Program-made: the position numbers and the translations under genes | DNA from: Flavobacterium sp. | GTDB taxonomy: Bacteria; Bacteroidota; Bacteroidia; Flavobacteriales; Flavobacteriaceae | NCBI RefSeq assembly: GCF_013823965.1 | Contig: NZ_PNNA01000028.1 | Span: forward strand, 1-64,000 | Direction: 5' to 3' | Length of the DNA stretch: 64,000 bases | Notes under the pieces: model-generated | Told to the model about the DNA's origin: nothing | Databases searched by the model: none | What the model saw: the letters and a program-made list of their open reading frames with translations, nothing else | Shown here: piece by piece, positions 1 to 10,684 of the stretch | Layout: each line of letters begins with the position of its first letter | Position numbering within the stretch: position 1 is the first letter of the stretch

Positions 1-20
1 CAAAACTAATTATACATACA

Positions 21-1271
21 ATGAATAAAAAGATTCTTGGTTTTATTTTAATTGGGCTTTACTTGAGTAGTGAAATTACGATTGCTCAAACCAAATCAAT
101 ACAAGTTTCATTATTGGCCCCTACGCCTCCAATGGGTTGGATGACTTGGAATTTTTATGCGGATAACATCAATGAAAAAGACATTCGTGAAATGGCAGAT
201 GCCATGGTGAGCAGCGGCATGTTGAAGGCAGGATACAATCACGTATTTATTGATGATGGCTGGCAAGGAGGAAGAGATAATAGAAACAATATTATTCCTG
301 ATCCAAAGAAATTTCCGTCTGGAATAAAAGCACTCGCCGATTATGTACACAGTAAGGGATTAAAACTAGGGATTTATTCAGATGCAGCTTCACTGACTTG
401 TGCGGGTTATACTGCGAGTTTAAATTTTGAAGACCAAGACGCCAAAACTTTTGCCAGTTGGGATGTTGATTATTTGAAATACGATTATTGTGGAGCTCCC
501 GATGATATGGAAATTGCCCAAAACCGTTACAAAAAAATGGCAGATGCCTTGCGCAAAAGCGGACGTGATATTGGTTTGGGTATTTGCGAATGGGGAGACC
601 GAAAACCTTGGCTTTGGGGTCAGGAAGTAGGAGGACAATTATGGCGTACCACAGCAGATGTTAGGGACAAATGGAAAAGCCTCAAATTGGTTAAGACTGC
701 CAAAGAATTACATTCGGTTGGAGCAGGAATATTGGATATTGTTGATTATTCTCAAGATTATGCGTCTTATGCCGGACCGGGACACTGGAATGATTTAGAC
801 ATGCTTGTGGTTGGGCTTTACGGAAAAAAAGGACCTTCGGGTGATCTAGGCGGAGTTGGCTGTACCGATGAGGAATACCAAAGCCAGATGAGTCTTTGGT
901 CTATCATGAATTCACCATTGGCAGCTACTAATGATGTGCGAAATATGAATGCCGAAACCAAACGTATTTTATTGAATGACGAGGTCATTGCCATCAATCA
1001 GGATGCATTAGGAAAGCAAGCAGTTTGTAAAATCAAGAATGAGTTATGGAGCGTTTTTGTAAAACCATTGGCCAACGGTGATTTTGCCATAGCTATTCTG
1101 AATCGTTCTGAAACCGTACAAAATTTTAAAATTGGCTTTGCCGAATTGGGATTGAATGATACTTATGAAATAAAAGATTTATGGAAACATAAAGTGATAG
1201 GTAAAGACAAAAAATGGAACGGTAAAGTACAGTCCCACGAGACAAAATTGTTTCGATTGAAAAAAATATAA
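21..1271 (+). CDS. GH27 family alpha-galactosidase-like glycoside hydrolase, secreted
   Basis: Signal peptide; [29 protein letters not shown] (nucleophile region) and RTTADVRD (acid/base region) are typical of GH27. Confidence 0.9.
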   Translation: MNKKILGFILIGLYLSSEITIAQTKSIQVSLLAPTPPMGWMTWNFYADNINEKDIREMADAMVSSGMLKAGYNHVFIDDGWQGGRDNRNNIIPDPKKFPSGIKALADYVHSKGLKLGIYSDAASLTCAGYTASLNFEDQDAKTFASWDVDYLKYDYCGAPDDMEIAQNRYKKMADALRKSGRDIGLGICEWGDRKPWLWGQEVGGQLWRTTADVRDKWKSLKLVKTAKELHSVGAGILDIVDYSQDYASYAGPGHWNDLDMLVVGLYGKKGPSGDLGGVGCTDEEYQSQMSLWSIMNSPLAATNDVRNMNAETKRILLNDEVIAINQDALGKQAVCKIKNELWSVFVKPLANGDFAIAILNRSETVQNFKIGFAELGLNDTYEIKDLWKHKVIGKDKKWNGKVQSHETKLFRLKKI

Positions 1272-1279
1272 GGACTGTT

Positions 1280-3727
1280 ATGAAAAATGCAATTCATTTA
1301 GTACTGTCTTTTTTTGTGCCTTTTTTAAGCATGCTGGCACAAACTGATCAGGAAATAAAGTTTGACAGGCCGGCAACACATTTTACCCAATCGATTCCGT
1401 TAGGGAATGGACGCTTGGGCGCTATGGTTTACGGAAATCCTGTCAATGAACGAATTGTAGTAAACGAAAACTCGATGTGGTCTGGCGGTGTCGAAAATCC
1501 GAATAGGGAAGATGCCTCACAACATTTGCCTAAAATTCAGCGATTGTTAAAAGAGGGTAAAAATAAAGAAGCTCAAGAATTGCTGCAAAAATACTTTGTC
1601 AGTGCCGGTCAGGGTTCTGCTTATGGAAATGGTGCAAATGCAAAATTTGGTTGTTATCAAATTTTTGGAGACCTGTTGATTAACTGGAAAAACAAGCAGG
1701 AAATTGTTTCAGATTACAAAAGAACGTTGTATCTCGATAAAGCATTGGCTGTGACCGAGTGGAAAATAGACGGGGTTGCCTATAAAGAGGAAGTGTTGAC
1801 TAGTGCTCCTCAAAACGCTATCATAATTCGTCTGAGTTCAAACAAAGCAAAATCGTTGCATTTTAGGATAGCATTGGAAAGAAAAGAAAATGCAAAATTT
1901 GTGTCCAATGGCAACACGATTACAATGACTGGACAATTACCGGGCGGTAATGGCGATTTGGGAATCTGTTTTGCTGGATATGCGCAAGCCAATACTGCTG
2001 AAGGGAAAGTAATTTCCGAAAACAATGGTTTGACCATTTCTGGAGCTACCGAATGTGTTATTGTGTTCAGTGCCGCTACAGATTTGAACTGGCCAATGGT
2101 TGAAAAACGAGGAGAAAACCCTTTGCCTGTGGTTCAAAAAGCAGTGAAATCAGCCAGTAAAATTTCTTGGAACGTTATAAAAAACAAACACATAACAGAT
2201 TATCAATCATATTATAACCGATCTAAAATACAGTTGACGGCTAAGCAAAATGAAGCCATTTCGAACCTGTCTACAACGCAACGTTTAGTGCGTTTTGCGA
2301 AAGGTGAAAGCGATGTGACTTTGCCTTCATTGTATTTCAATTTCGGAAGATATTTATTGATTTCGTCTTCTCGTCCGGGAGGATTACCGACGAATTTGCA
2401 AGGACTTTGGGCGGAGGAATATCAAACACCATGGAATGGAGATTATCATTTAAATATTAATTTGCAAATGAATTATTGGCCTGCAGAAGTTACCAATTTA
2501 GCCGATTGTCACAAACCATTAATCGATTTCACGAAACAATTGGTAAAGCCGGGAGGAAAAACCGCCAAGGCATATTATAATTCTGATGGTTGGGTTGCGC
2601 ACGTAATTGCCAATCCTTGGAAGTTTACCGCACCGGGTGAAGGGGCAAGTTGGGGCTCGACCTTATCCGGTGGAGCTTGGTTGTGCGAACATTTATGGCA
2701 ACATTATTTGTATAATCCCGACAAGAAGTTACTAAAAGAAATTTATCCAGTTTTGAAAGGGGCTTCTGTTTTTTATAAAAATATTTTAATAGAAGATCCT
2801 AAAACCAAGTGGTTGGTTACGGCTCCTTCGAATTCTCCCGAGAACTCCTATAAAACTGAAGACGGTTTTGTGGGACAAACAACCATGGGGCCAACGATGG
2901 ACATGCAAATAGGAAGGGAATTATTTGCCAATACCATTGCGGCGGCTAAATTACTTGTTGTAGATCAAGCTTTTGCGGATACTTTAGAACAATTGAAAGG
3001 ACTTTTGGCTCCAAACCAAATTAGTAAAAAAACAGATGGAGTCCAAGAATGGATTAGAGATTATGATGAAACGGAACCGACTCATCGACATATTTCACAG
3101 CTTTATGGCCTTTATCCTTTTGATGAAATTAATGCGATCGAAACACCTTTGTTGATTGATGCAGCTCGTAAAACATTGTTGAGAAGAGGTGATGAAGGTA
3201 CAGGTTGGTCAAGAGCATGGAAGATTAATTTTTGGGCAAGGTTAGAAGATGGCGATCATGCGTTGAAAGTTTTAAAAGGATTGCTGGCGCCTGTCTTTAT
3301 AGAAAACGGGACTTCATATATTCAAAAAGGAGCTGGCTCTTATGCTAATCTTTTTTGTGCACATCCGCCGTTTCAAATTGATGGGAATTTTGGAGGAACT
3401 GCCGCCATTGCCGAAATGATTTTGCAAAGTAACGGGAAGAATTCCGTAATTCGTTTATTGCCCGCTTTGCCTACCAGCACTGATTGGAACGAAGGGAATG
3501 TAAAAGGCCTTCGCGCCAGAAACGGTTTTGAAGTGAATTTCAATTGGGCTGATGGCAAGCTTAAAAAAGCAGAAATCATTTCTATATCAGGAAATAATTG
3601 CTTTGTAAAAATTCCTTTTGGGATGGCAGTTTACGATTCAAATGGTAAAAAAGTAAAGGTGAAATCGGAAGGAATAGATGTGGTCACTTTTCCTACCCAA
3701 AAGAGAATAAGTTACTATATAAAATAA
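1280..3727 (+). CDS. GH95 family alpha-L-fucosidase-like protein, secreted
   Basis: N-terminal '[26 protein letters not shown]...NENSMWSGG' and '[39 protein letters not shown]' are GH95 hallmarks. Confidence 0.92.
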   Translation: MKNAIHLVLSFFVPFLSMLAQTDQEIKFDRPATHFTQSIPLGNGRLGAMVYGNPVNERIVVNENSMWSGGVENPNREDASQHLPKIQRLLKEGKNKEAQELLQKYFVSAGQGSAYGNGANAKFGCYQIFGDLLINWKNKQEIVSDYKRTLYLDKALAVTEWKIDGVAYKEEVLTSAPQNAIIIRLSSNKAKSLHFRIALERKENAKFVSNGNTITMTGQLPGGNGDLGICFAGYAQANTAEGKVISENNGLTISGATECVIVFSAATDLNWPMVEKRGENPLPVVQKAVKSASKISWNVIKNKHITDYQSYYNRSKIQLTAKQNEAISNLSTTQRLVRFAKGESDVTLPSLYFNFGRYLLISSSRPGGLPTNLQGLWAEEYQTPWNGDYHLNINLQMNYWPAEVTNLADCHKPLIDFTKQLVKPGGKTAKAYYNSDGWVAHVIANPWKFTAPGEGASWGSTLSGGAWLCEHLWQHYLYNPDKKLLKEIYPVLKGASVFYKNILIEDPKTKWLVTAPSNSPENSYKTEDGFVGQTTMGPTMDMQIGRELFANTIAAAKLLVVDQAFADTLEQLKGLLAPNQISKKTDGVQEWIRDYDETEPTHRHISQLYGLYPFDEINAIETPLLIDAARKTLLRRGDEGTGWSRAWKINFWARLEDGDHALKVLKGLLAPVFIENGTSYIQKGAGSYANLFCAHPPFQIDGNFGGTAAIAEMILQSNGKNSVIRLLPALPTSTDWNEGNVKGLRARNGFEVNFNWADGKLKKAEIISISGNNCFVKIPFGMAVYDSNGKKVKVKSEGIDVVTFPTQKRISYYIK

Positions 3728-3786
3728 AAATAAAGACTAAAACCTGTTTCTGGGTTTCAAATTAATATAAATAAATTGGATAGATT

Positions 3787-5841
3787 ATGAAAACAAAATG
3801 CTACTACCTCATTGTTTTGACTCTCTTTTTTGGCTTGCCCATATTTGCGCAAAGAGATACTATTTCGTTAAACAAAAATTGGCAGTTTAAGATTGATAAG
3901 TTGGCCGAAGGTAAGGAGAAACAATGGTATTCCCAAAACTGGATTGATGCTCGTATTGTCAATGTTCCACATACTTGGAACATCGAAAAGGAAAACGAAA
4001 TGCACTATGGCTGGGGCTGGTATCAAAAAAAAATATTTGTACCCACAAATTGGAAAAGCAAACAGTTGATTTTGCAATTTGGTGCCATAAACCATACGTC
4101 AGCAATTTATATTAACGGTAAAAAAGTAAAGGAAAATATTGGGGATGGTTTCAATAAATTCTATATCAACTTAGATGGAATGCTGAAATTTAATGCCGAA
4201 AATACAATTACTGTTGCCTGTAACAATGATTTTGGAAAGCTGAAAGTTCCTTATACCAATTCATTCGATTGGCCTAATGACGGCGGACTTATTAGAGAGG
4301 TAGCTTTGTTGTTGAGTGACCGACCAGCAATGGCTTTTGCACATATTACACCAAAATTAGATGTGGCAACCAATCAAGGCGACGTGAAAATCAGAATAGG
4401 TTTGCAGGAAACCAATGCCAATAAGAACTTGAAATTTAAAATCCAAATAAAGGAAGATAATCAGGTCACACACAATGTTGTTTTGCAAACTATACTAAAA
4501 CCAGTTTGGGAAAATGGAGAGGCAGTGCTAACGTTCCGATTGCCAAAAGTAAATCCTTGGCACTTTGATTTTCCAAATTTGTATCGTGCCGATATCAGCT
4601 TGCTGAGTGGAAACAAGGCGACCGATAAAATAAGCAGTACATTTGGTTTCAGGGAAATCAAGTTTGTTGGTACGAAATTGTATTTGAACAACGAGCCTAT
4701 TAAAGTGATGGGCGTGGAATGGACTGCCGGTTCGAATCCTAAATTTGGTTTTGCCGAGACCAAAGAAGAAATCATCCGCCACGGGAAATTAATGAAGGAC
4801 GTGAATTGTATTTTCAGCAGGGTTCATTTTCAACAGGATGATGTGTTTTATGATTTCTGCGATCGCAACGGAATTATTATTCAGGAAGAAGTTCCTTTGT
4901 GGGGACCTGAAACTCCGTCTGATGTTTCTACAGAAAAAATTGCACATAGCCAGTTGGAAACCATGATTTCAAACCATTACAACCATCCTTCCATTTTTGC
5001 TTGGGGAGCAGGCAATGAATTGCGTGGACGTGATGCCAACATGAAAAAAATGATTGAAGGATTGATTGCCAAAACTCGTAAGTTAGATCCATCTCGTGCC
5101 GTTTGTTATGTAAGCAATACTTTGAATGATCAATATTATAACAATCCAAAATTCACACCTGATGCAGGAAGTTTGGGCGATTATATTATGATGAACGAAT
5201 ATGGTGGCAGTTGGTGGGATGTTCCAGTCGGGAAAATTGGTCAATATATGGACAGTATACATATGAGCTATCCTGATAAGCCTTTTTTTATATCGGAATT
5301 TGGTTTATGTGAGCCTAATTTTAAAGGGGGAGACCAGCGCAGACTGGAAGACCTTATTTATCACATGGCACTCTATGAAAGTAAGCCTTATGTTGAAGGA
5401 GGTATTTATTTTGACCTGACAGATTATCGCACGCATTACGGTGGTGGTGCGGGTAAATTAAAACAGCGCGTACACGGTATTTATGATATGTATGGAATTC
5501 CAAAACCATCAATGAAAGTATTGCGAGAGCAGTCTTCTCCTGTTGAAGTCCATTCGTTAAACAATTTGAAAAAAGGAAAATTGACCTTGTCCATTTTTGG
5601 CAGTGTAGGTTTGCCGCAACACATAGTAAAAGGATATAAGGTTTATTTGTCGGACAGAGCCGATAATTACACCTCGACCAAAGCCTATGAATTGCCGACA
5701 ATAAAGCCGGGGGAAAAAATTAACTTTGAGGTGGATGATCTGTATAATGGGAAAGGAATTATCACCATAGTCAGGCCAACAGGTTATATAGCATCCCAGA
5801 AATCGTTTAATCCTAATGAAGTTTTTGAGACATTTAAATAA
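3787..5841 (+). CDS. GH2 family glycoside hydrolase (beta-galactosidase/beta-glucuronidase-like)
   Basis: Signal peptide; jelly-roll N-terminus 'NKNWQFKID...VPHTWN'; acid/base 'WGAGNELRG' and nucleophile 'FFISEFG' motifs. Confidence 0.9.
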   Translation: MKTKCYYLIVLTLFFGLPIFAQRDTISLNKNWQFKIDKLAEGKEKQWYSQNWIDARIVNVPHTWNIEKENEMHYGWGWYQKKIFVPTNWKSKQLILQFGAINHTSAIYINGKKVKENIGDGFNKFYINLDGMLKFNAENTITVACNNDFGKLKVPYTNSFDWPNDGGLIREVALLLSDRPAMAFAHITPKLDVATNQGDVKIRIGLQETNANKNLKFKIQIKEDNQVTHNVVLQTILKPVWENGEAVLTFRLPKVNPWHFDFPNLYRADISLLSGNKATDKISSTFGFREIKFVGTKLYLNNEPIKVMGVEWTAGSNPKFGFAETKEEIIRHGKLMKDVNCIFSRVHFQQDDVFYDFCDRNGIIIQEEVPLWGPETPSDVSTEKIAHSQLETMISNHYNHPSIFAWGAGNELRGRDANMKKMIEGLIAKTRKLDPSRAVCYVSNTLNDQYYNNPKFTPDAGSLGDYIMMNEYGGSWWDVPVGKIGQYMDSIHMSYPDKPFFISEFGLCEPNFKGGDQRRLEDLIYHMALYESKPYVEGGIYFDLTDYRTHYGGGAGKLKQRVHGIYDMYGIPKPSMKVLREQSSPVEVHSLNNLKKGKLTLSIFGSVGLPQHIVKGYKVYLSDRADNYTSTKAYELPTIKPGEKINFEVDDLYNGKGIITIVRPTGYIASQKSFNPNEVFETFK

Positions 5842-5853
5842 GTTTAGATAAAA

Positions 5854-7569
5854 ATGAGTATATCAGTAATTGCCAAAATAATTTTTTCATCACTTTTAAT
5901 AGTGAATTTTAGTAATGCCCAGATTTTAAAAAAAACAAATCAGTACGGGTATAAAATTACGTACACGAAATATTCGAATGGTAAAAAAGTAGAAAATCAA
6001 GATCCCATAATGGTCTTTACCAATGAGAAGGAAACCTTGTTATCTTCGGAAGCTATTCAATACAAAAAAAATAATTATCCTTTTGAAGAAACCAGAATAG
6101 ATAGAACTGATAATTCGTTTACACAATTAGCTTATTTAAAAGCAGGCAAAAGTATCGCCATGGTGGATACTAATTCGATTTTGAAACAAAATTTAGAATT
6201 GGTCAACGAAACAAAAATAATTCTTGGTTACGTTTGCAAGAAAGCAAAAACCGTTGTCAACTCTAATAATATTGAACTTTGGTACACAGATCAATTAGGC
6301 GTTAAAGGTGCACCCACAATTTTGGGTCAAAATTTAGGACTGGTGTTGGAAACAGTTAGAAATGGAAATTCCGTTGTAACGGCATCAAAAATTGAGAAAT
6401 TAAAAAAAGAACAATCTCTTTTTATTTCGAATGATTTTTTTGCTGCCCCTAAAACGGATGCCTTGAGTTACCGTGATTTTCTTTGGAAAAGTAGATTTAA
6501 AACAATTAAAGTTTTTGAAGAAGAATTGGTGAGATTCTCGGATGAAGCAAAATCCAACGATAGTATTTTAAGGTTTGCCAATGGCCTTATTTTGGTTCGA
6601 AAAATAAAGTTTCCCGAAATAAGGAAAAGACAAAAAGTCTTTATTGATATTCAACAAAATTCTAACGGAGATGCATATGACAGAACCGGTACAGCATTTA
6701 TTATTCCCACGGATAAACCGATTTCATTTTTAGATGGATTGCAAAAAGGGCCCAAAGAATTACCTGTCTATACCAATGGAAACCATTCAGAATACCAAGG
6801 AGTTGTTGCCACGGACAATTATTCGCCGCTATTGGAATTGATGCGTTTTTTTACTCCTTTTGGCATAAAGCAATACAATTATCTGGAGTTAAAAGACAAG
6901 AAATGGCACGAACTCACGCCTTACAGACAAGAAATCACAGATATGGCAGATTATTTGAGTAATAAAGAACTTTGGATTGGAGTGACGATTGGAAATTATG
7001 ATAAAGGAGGTCATAAAGTTTCCATGAATGTAACCATTCATCCGGGAGAAAATGAATCAGAAAAAAATCCGATTATGCAAGATAATAATGTTTTGCCGCT
7101 ATTCAATACCGTCAACATTCTAGAAATGGCTGGCCAAAATTATGGTTCAATGTTTAATACTGAAAAGGGACTTGAAACCACATTTACATTAGATAAAGAT
7201 GTTAAAAATGTCCAGCTAAAATACATTACCACCGGTCACGGAGGTTGGGAAAATGGAGATGAATTTGTGCCCAAAAAGAATACTGTTTCCTTGGACCAAA
7301 AACCGATTTTTTCATTTATTCCATGGAGACAGGATTGTGGATCATATCGCTTGTTTAATCCTTGTTCCGGGAATTTTGCAGACGGTTTGTCTTCTTCGGA
7401 TTTAAGTAGATCCAATTGGTGCCCGGGTACCGTTACAACCCCAATATATATTGATTTAGGAGATTTAAAAGCAGGTAAACATACCATTCAAGTTCAAATT
7501 CCAATGGGCAAACCCGAAGGAGGAAGTTTTAGCTCTTGGAATGTTTCTGGCTGTTTAATTTGGGAATAA
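5854..7569 (+). CDS. PNGase F-related peptide:N-glycosidase with extra N-terminal domain (type-II-like)
   Basis: C-terminus 'GHGGWENGDEFVPKKNTVSLDQKPIFSFIPWRQDCGSYRLFNPCSGNFADGLSSSDLSRSNWCPGTVTTPIYIDLGDLKAGKHTIQVQIPMG' strongly resembles PNGase F; about 190 aa N-terminal extension before it. Confidence 0.9.
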   Translation: MSISVIAKIIFSSLLIVNFSNAQILKKTNQYGYKITYTKYSNGKKVENQDPIMVFTNEKETLLSSEAIQYKKNNYPFEETRIDRTDNSFTQLAYLKAGKSIAMVDTNSILKQNLELVNETKIILGYVCKKAKTVVNSNNIELWYTDQLGVKGAPTILGQNLGLVLETVRNGNSVVTASKIEKLKKEQSLFISNDFFAAPKTDALSYRDFLWKSRFKTIKVFEEELVRFSDEAKSNDSILRFANGLILVRKIKFPEIRKRQKVFIDIQQNSNGDAYDRTGTAFIIPTDKPISFLDGLQKGPKELPVYTNGNHSEYQGVVATDNYSPLLELMRFFTPFGIKQYNYLELKDKKWHELTPYRQEITDMADYLSNKELWIGVTIGNYDKGGHKVSMNVTIHPGENESEKNPIMQDNNVLPLFNTVNILEMAGQNYGSMFNTEKGLETTFTLDKDVKNVQLKYITTGHGGWENGDEFVPKKNTVSLDQKPIFSFIPWRQDCGSYRLFNPCSGNFADGLSSSDLSRSNWCPGTVTTPIYIDLGDLKAGKHTIQVQIPMGKPEGGSFSSWNVSGCLIWE

Positions 7570-7597
7570 AAGAGATATCAAAAGAATCAAACATAAG

Positions 7598-9130
7598 ATG
7601 GAATTCAACGGAAACATTGAAAACAGAACCTATAAATGGTTCAATCAATTACTATTGGGGCTGGTATTTACTTCAATTACCTTAATGGGTTATGCACAGC
7701 ATAAGAACTTTGTAATGATTGACAAATCAATGTCGGAAAAAGAATTGGTAAAAATAGCCGCAAATATAGTTCCTTCACCCCAGCAATTGCGCTGGCAACG
7801 TCTGGAGTTAACAGGCTTTATTCATTTTGGCATCAACACGTTTACCGGCAATGAATGGGGGGACGGGAAAGAAGATCCCAAATTATTTAATCCTACTGAA
7901 TTAGATGCAAGACAATGGGTGAAATCATGTAAAGAAGCCGGAATCAAACAAGTTATTCTTACGGCAAAGCATCACGATGGTTTTTGTTTGTGGCCGACTA
8001 AGTTTACTGAGCATTCTGTCAAAAACAGTTCGTGGAAAGAGGGAAAAGGAGATGTTGTCAAAGAGGTGGCAGATGCCTGCAAGGAAATGGAGGTAGGTTT
8101 CGGAGTTTACCTGTCTCCTTGGGATATGAATAACGTTTCCTATGGAACAGACGCTTACAATGATTTTTTTATCAACCAGTTAACGGAATTACTTACACAA
8201 TATGGACAAATTGATGAAGTATGGTTTGATGGAGCCAATGGAGAAGGCCCTAATGGGAAAAAGCAAGTATATGATTTTGAAAGATGGTTTGCCCATATTC
8301 GAAAATTACAACCACAGGCAGTAATTGCGGTTTCAGGTCCTGATGTGCGTTGGGTTGGAACCGAGACAGGACATGGCCGTGAGGAAGAATGGAGTGTGGT
8401 GCCAATGGGCAAAAATAATATAACAACGGAAGGTTCCCAAACTAAAGTGGATCAAGCACCTGCAGGAGATATGAGAGGCCAGGTTTTGGGTAGCCGCGCT
8501 CAACTCAAAGAAGGAGATGCATTAAAATGGTATCCGGCAGAGACTGATGTTTCCATTCGTCCAGGGTGGTTTTACCATGAATCAGAAGATAAAAAAGTAA
8601 AAACTCCCGAATACCTGAAAGAAATTTATTTTAATTCTGTAGGAAGAAATGGGGTTTTGTTGCTGAATATCCCACCAGATAAAAGAGGGTTAATTACTGA
8701 TTATGATACTACTTCATTAAAAGTTTGGAGGGAAAAGCTAAATCATATTTTTGCCGAGAATCTTCTGAAAGAGGCAAAAGCGGTAGGAGCAGTAAAAAAA
8801 AATAAAAATTTACTAGACGGTAACGATTCAACTTATTATTTTTTGCCAATTAAAAAGAACAAGAATATTGTTGAAATAGATTTGAAAGAGGAAAAAACAT
8901 TTAACGTTTTATTGCTTCAGGAAAATATCACTGTTGGTCAAAGAGTGGAAAAGTTTGTTTTCGAATATTGGAAAAATGGAGAATGGAAAAAAGCTACTGA
9001 AGGCACCACGATAGGTTTCAAACGCTTGTTGGAATTTCCATCCGTAAGTGCATCTAAGGTAAGATTACGTATTCTATCCTCGCGATTAAAACCTGCATTG
9101 TCTGAAATAGGACTGTATTTTGACAAATAA
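7598..9130 (+). CDS. GH29 family alpha-L-fucosidase
   Basis: 'TGFIHFGINTFTGNEWGDG', 'ILTAKHHDGFCLWPT', 'EVWFDGANGEG' (nucleophile D) motifs. Confidence 0.93.
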   Translation: MEFNGNIENRTYKWFNQLLLGLVFTSITLMGYAQHKNFVMIDKSMSEKELVKIAANIVPSPQQLRWQRLELTGFIHFGINTFTGNEWGDGKEDPKLFNPTELDARQWVKSCKEAGIKQVILTAKHHDGFCLWPTKFTEHSVKNSSWKEGKGDVVKEVADACKEMEVGFGVYLSPWDMNNVSYGTDAYNDFFINQLTELLTQYGQIDEVWFDGANGEGPNGKKQVYDFERWFAHIRKLQPQAVIAVSGPDVRWVGTETGHGREEEWSVVPMGKNNITTEGSQTKVDQAPAGDMRGQVLGSRAQLKEGDALKWYPAETDVSIRPGWFYHESEDKKVKTPEYLKEIYFNSVGRNGVLLLNIPPDKRGLITDYDTTSLKVWREKLNHIFAENLLKEAKAVGAVKKNKNLLDGNDSTYYFLPIKKNKNIVEIDLKEEKTFNVLLLQENITVGQRVEKFVFEYWKNGEWKKATEGTTIGFKRLLEFPSVSASKVRLRILSSRLKPALSEIGLYFDK

Positions 9131-9349
9131 AGCAGAAAACACAATTAGATGTGGCCATATTCAGCAAGACAGAATTTAACGACATTTTTTCGCCTAAATT
9201 TTTAATAAATTCCATTATTTTGTTTGAAAATTTACAAGGTTAACGGATAAACCTCTGATTTCAGAGAATTTATAGTTTTTATTTTATAGTTTTTTTGGTG
9301 TAATAAAATAATAATGTTCAAAAGAAAAATATCCTTTTTTAAATATTAG

Positions 9350-9365
9350 TGGATATATTTGTCCG
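9350..9365. promoter_or_regulatory. Putative Rrf2-family operator upstream of rrf2 (TGGATATATTTGTCCG)
   Basis: Imperfect inverted repeat GGAtA-TATT-TGTCC, matching the site at 9863-9878; overlaps a TTG (-33) element upstream of TATCTTTG (9384-9391). Confidence 0.6.
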
Positions 9366-9383
9366 CTATTAAAATAAATTACG

Positions 9384-9391
9384 TATCTTTG
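9384..9391 (+). promoter_or_regulatory. Bacteroidota -7 promoter element TATCTTTG upstream of rrf2
   Basis: Matches TAnnTTTG consensus, 19 nt before the ATG at 9410. Confidence 0.6.
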
Positions 9392-9409
9392 TAACCAAAT
9401 AAGAGAAAA

Positions 9410-9844
9410 ATGTTTTCAAAAGCTTGCGAATACGGTATAAGGGCATCAATATTTATTGCTGAGCAATCACTGTTGGATAAAAAAGTGAGTTTAAAAGACA
9501 TCGCCAAAGCCATTGATTCTCCCGAAGCGTACACTTCAAAAATATTGCAGCAACTTTCCCGAAACTTTATCATCAATTCTGATAAAGGCCCAACGGGTGG
9601 TTTTTCGATGAGCCGACAGGAACTTGAGAACGTAAAATTGAGCACGGTCGTGACTGCAATAGATGGCGATGCCATTTACAACGGTTGCGGATTGGGATTG
9701 AAAAATTGCAGCGAAGAAAAACCTTGTCCGGCACACAGCCAATTCAAAACGATACGAGACCAACTCAAAATAATGTTGGAAACGACTTTAATAAAAAATT
9801 TGACAATGGATTTTAAAGACGGTTTGACGTTTTTAAAAAGGTAA
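9410..9844 (+). CDS. Rrf2 family transcriptional regulator (NsrR/IscR-like, three clustered Cys)
   Basis: 'CEYGIRASIFIAEQS', 'DIAKAIDSPEAYTSKILQQLSRNFIINSDKGPTGGFSM', Cys cluster C-X6-C-X5-C in 'CGLGLKNCSEEKPC'. Confidence 0.93.
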   Translation: MFSKACEYGIRASIFIAEQSLLDKKVSLKDIAKAIDSPEAYTSKILQQLSRNFIINSDKGPTGGFSMSRQELENVKLSTVVTAIDGDAIYNGCGLGLKNCSEEKPCPAHSQFKTIRDQLKIMLETTLIKNLTMDFKDGLTFLKR

Positions 9845-9862
9845 AAAAATTTAAAATAATAG

Positions 9863-9878
9863 TGGACATTTTTGTCCA
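9863..9878. promoter_or_regulatory. Putative Rrf2-family operator upstream of ric (TGGACATTTTTGTCCA)
   Basis: Perfect inverted repeat TGGACA-tttt-TGTCCA; flanking bases TAG...AATAAAATAAA are shared with the 9350 site. Confidence 0.65.
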
Positions 9879-9911
9879 ATAATAAAATAAACAACTTAAA
9901 ACAATAAAAAA

Positions 9912-10634
9912 ATGAACATTCAAGAAAATCAAATTATCGGCGAATTGGTGGCAAAAGACTATCGTACCGCTTCAGTATTCAAAAAATATGGAATAGACTT
10001 CTGTTGTCAAGGAAACAGGACCATAAGCGAAGCTTGTGAAAAGAAAAATATCGATTCGGAATCGGTGGTTATTGATTTGGATGCCTTGATCCAGGCGCGT
10101 GGAGAAAATGCCGTTGATTATAAATCTTGGCCTTTGGATTTATTGGCAGATTACATCGAGAAAAAACACCATCGTTATGTACAGGAAAAAACGGCGGAAA
10201 TAATCCCGTATTTGGACAAAATTTGCAGGGTTCACGGAGCGCATCATCCAGAATTGTTCGAAATCAACGAACATTTTAATGCCACCGCGGGCGAATTGGC
10301 GAAACACATGAAAAAAGAAGAATTGATTTTGTTTCCAATTGTCAGAAAATTGGCCAAAGCAAAACAGGAAGGTTCCAAAATGGTCGCTCCACCTTTTGGC
10401 AGCATACAAAATCCAATCAACGCCATGATGGACGAACACTCCACCGAAGGTGATCGATTCAGAAAAATTGAAGAATTGAGCAACAATTATACACCGCCAC
10501 AAGATGCTTGCAATACTTATGGAGTGACTCTTGGTTTGTTGAAAGAATTCGAACAAGATTTGCACCTGCACATTCATTTGGAAAACAACATCCTGTTCCC
10601 GAAAGCCATAGAATTAGAAAAAGAATTATCTTAA
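9912..10634 (+). CDS. ric: Iron-sulfur cluster repair di-iron protein (RIC/ScdA/YtfE family)
   Basis: N-terminal DUF542 'YRTASVFKKYGIDFCCQGNRTISEAC' followed by hemerythrin-like HxxxE motifs. Confidence 0.93.
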   Translation: MNIQENQIIGELVAKDYRTASVFKKYGIDFCCQGNRTISEACEKKNIDSESVVIDLDALIQARGENAVDYKSWPLDLLADYIEKKHHRYVQEKTAEIIPYLDKICRVHGAHHPELFEINEHFNATAGELAKHMKKEELILFPIVRKLAKAKQEGSKMVAPPFGSIQNPINAMMDEHSTEGDRFRKIEELSNNYTPPQDACNTYGVTLGLLKEFEQDLHLHIHLENNILFPKAIELEKELS

Positions 10635-10684
10635 AAGTAAATAAACCAAGCCCTGATTTTGATGGCAATTGCATTGAAATAATT

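Noticed and set aside
10508-10684. N-terminal extension of the 219-aa hemerythrin ORF overlapping ric
   Set aside because: Out-of-frame overlap with ric coding sequence; an internal ATG at 10685 gives a complete hemerythrin protein.
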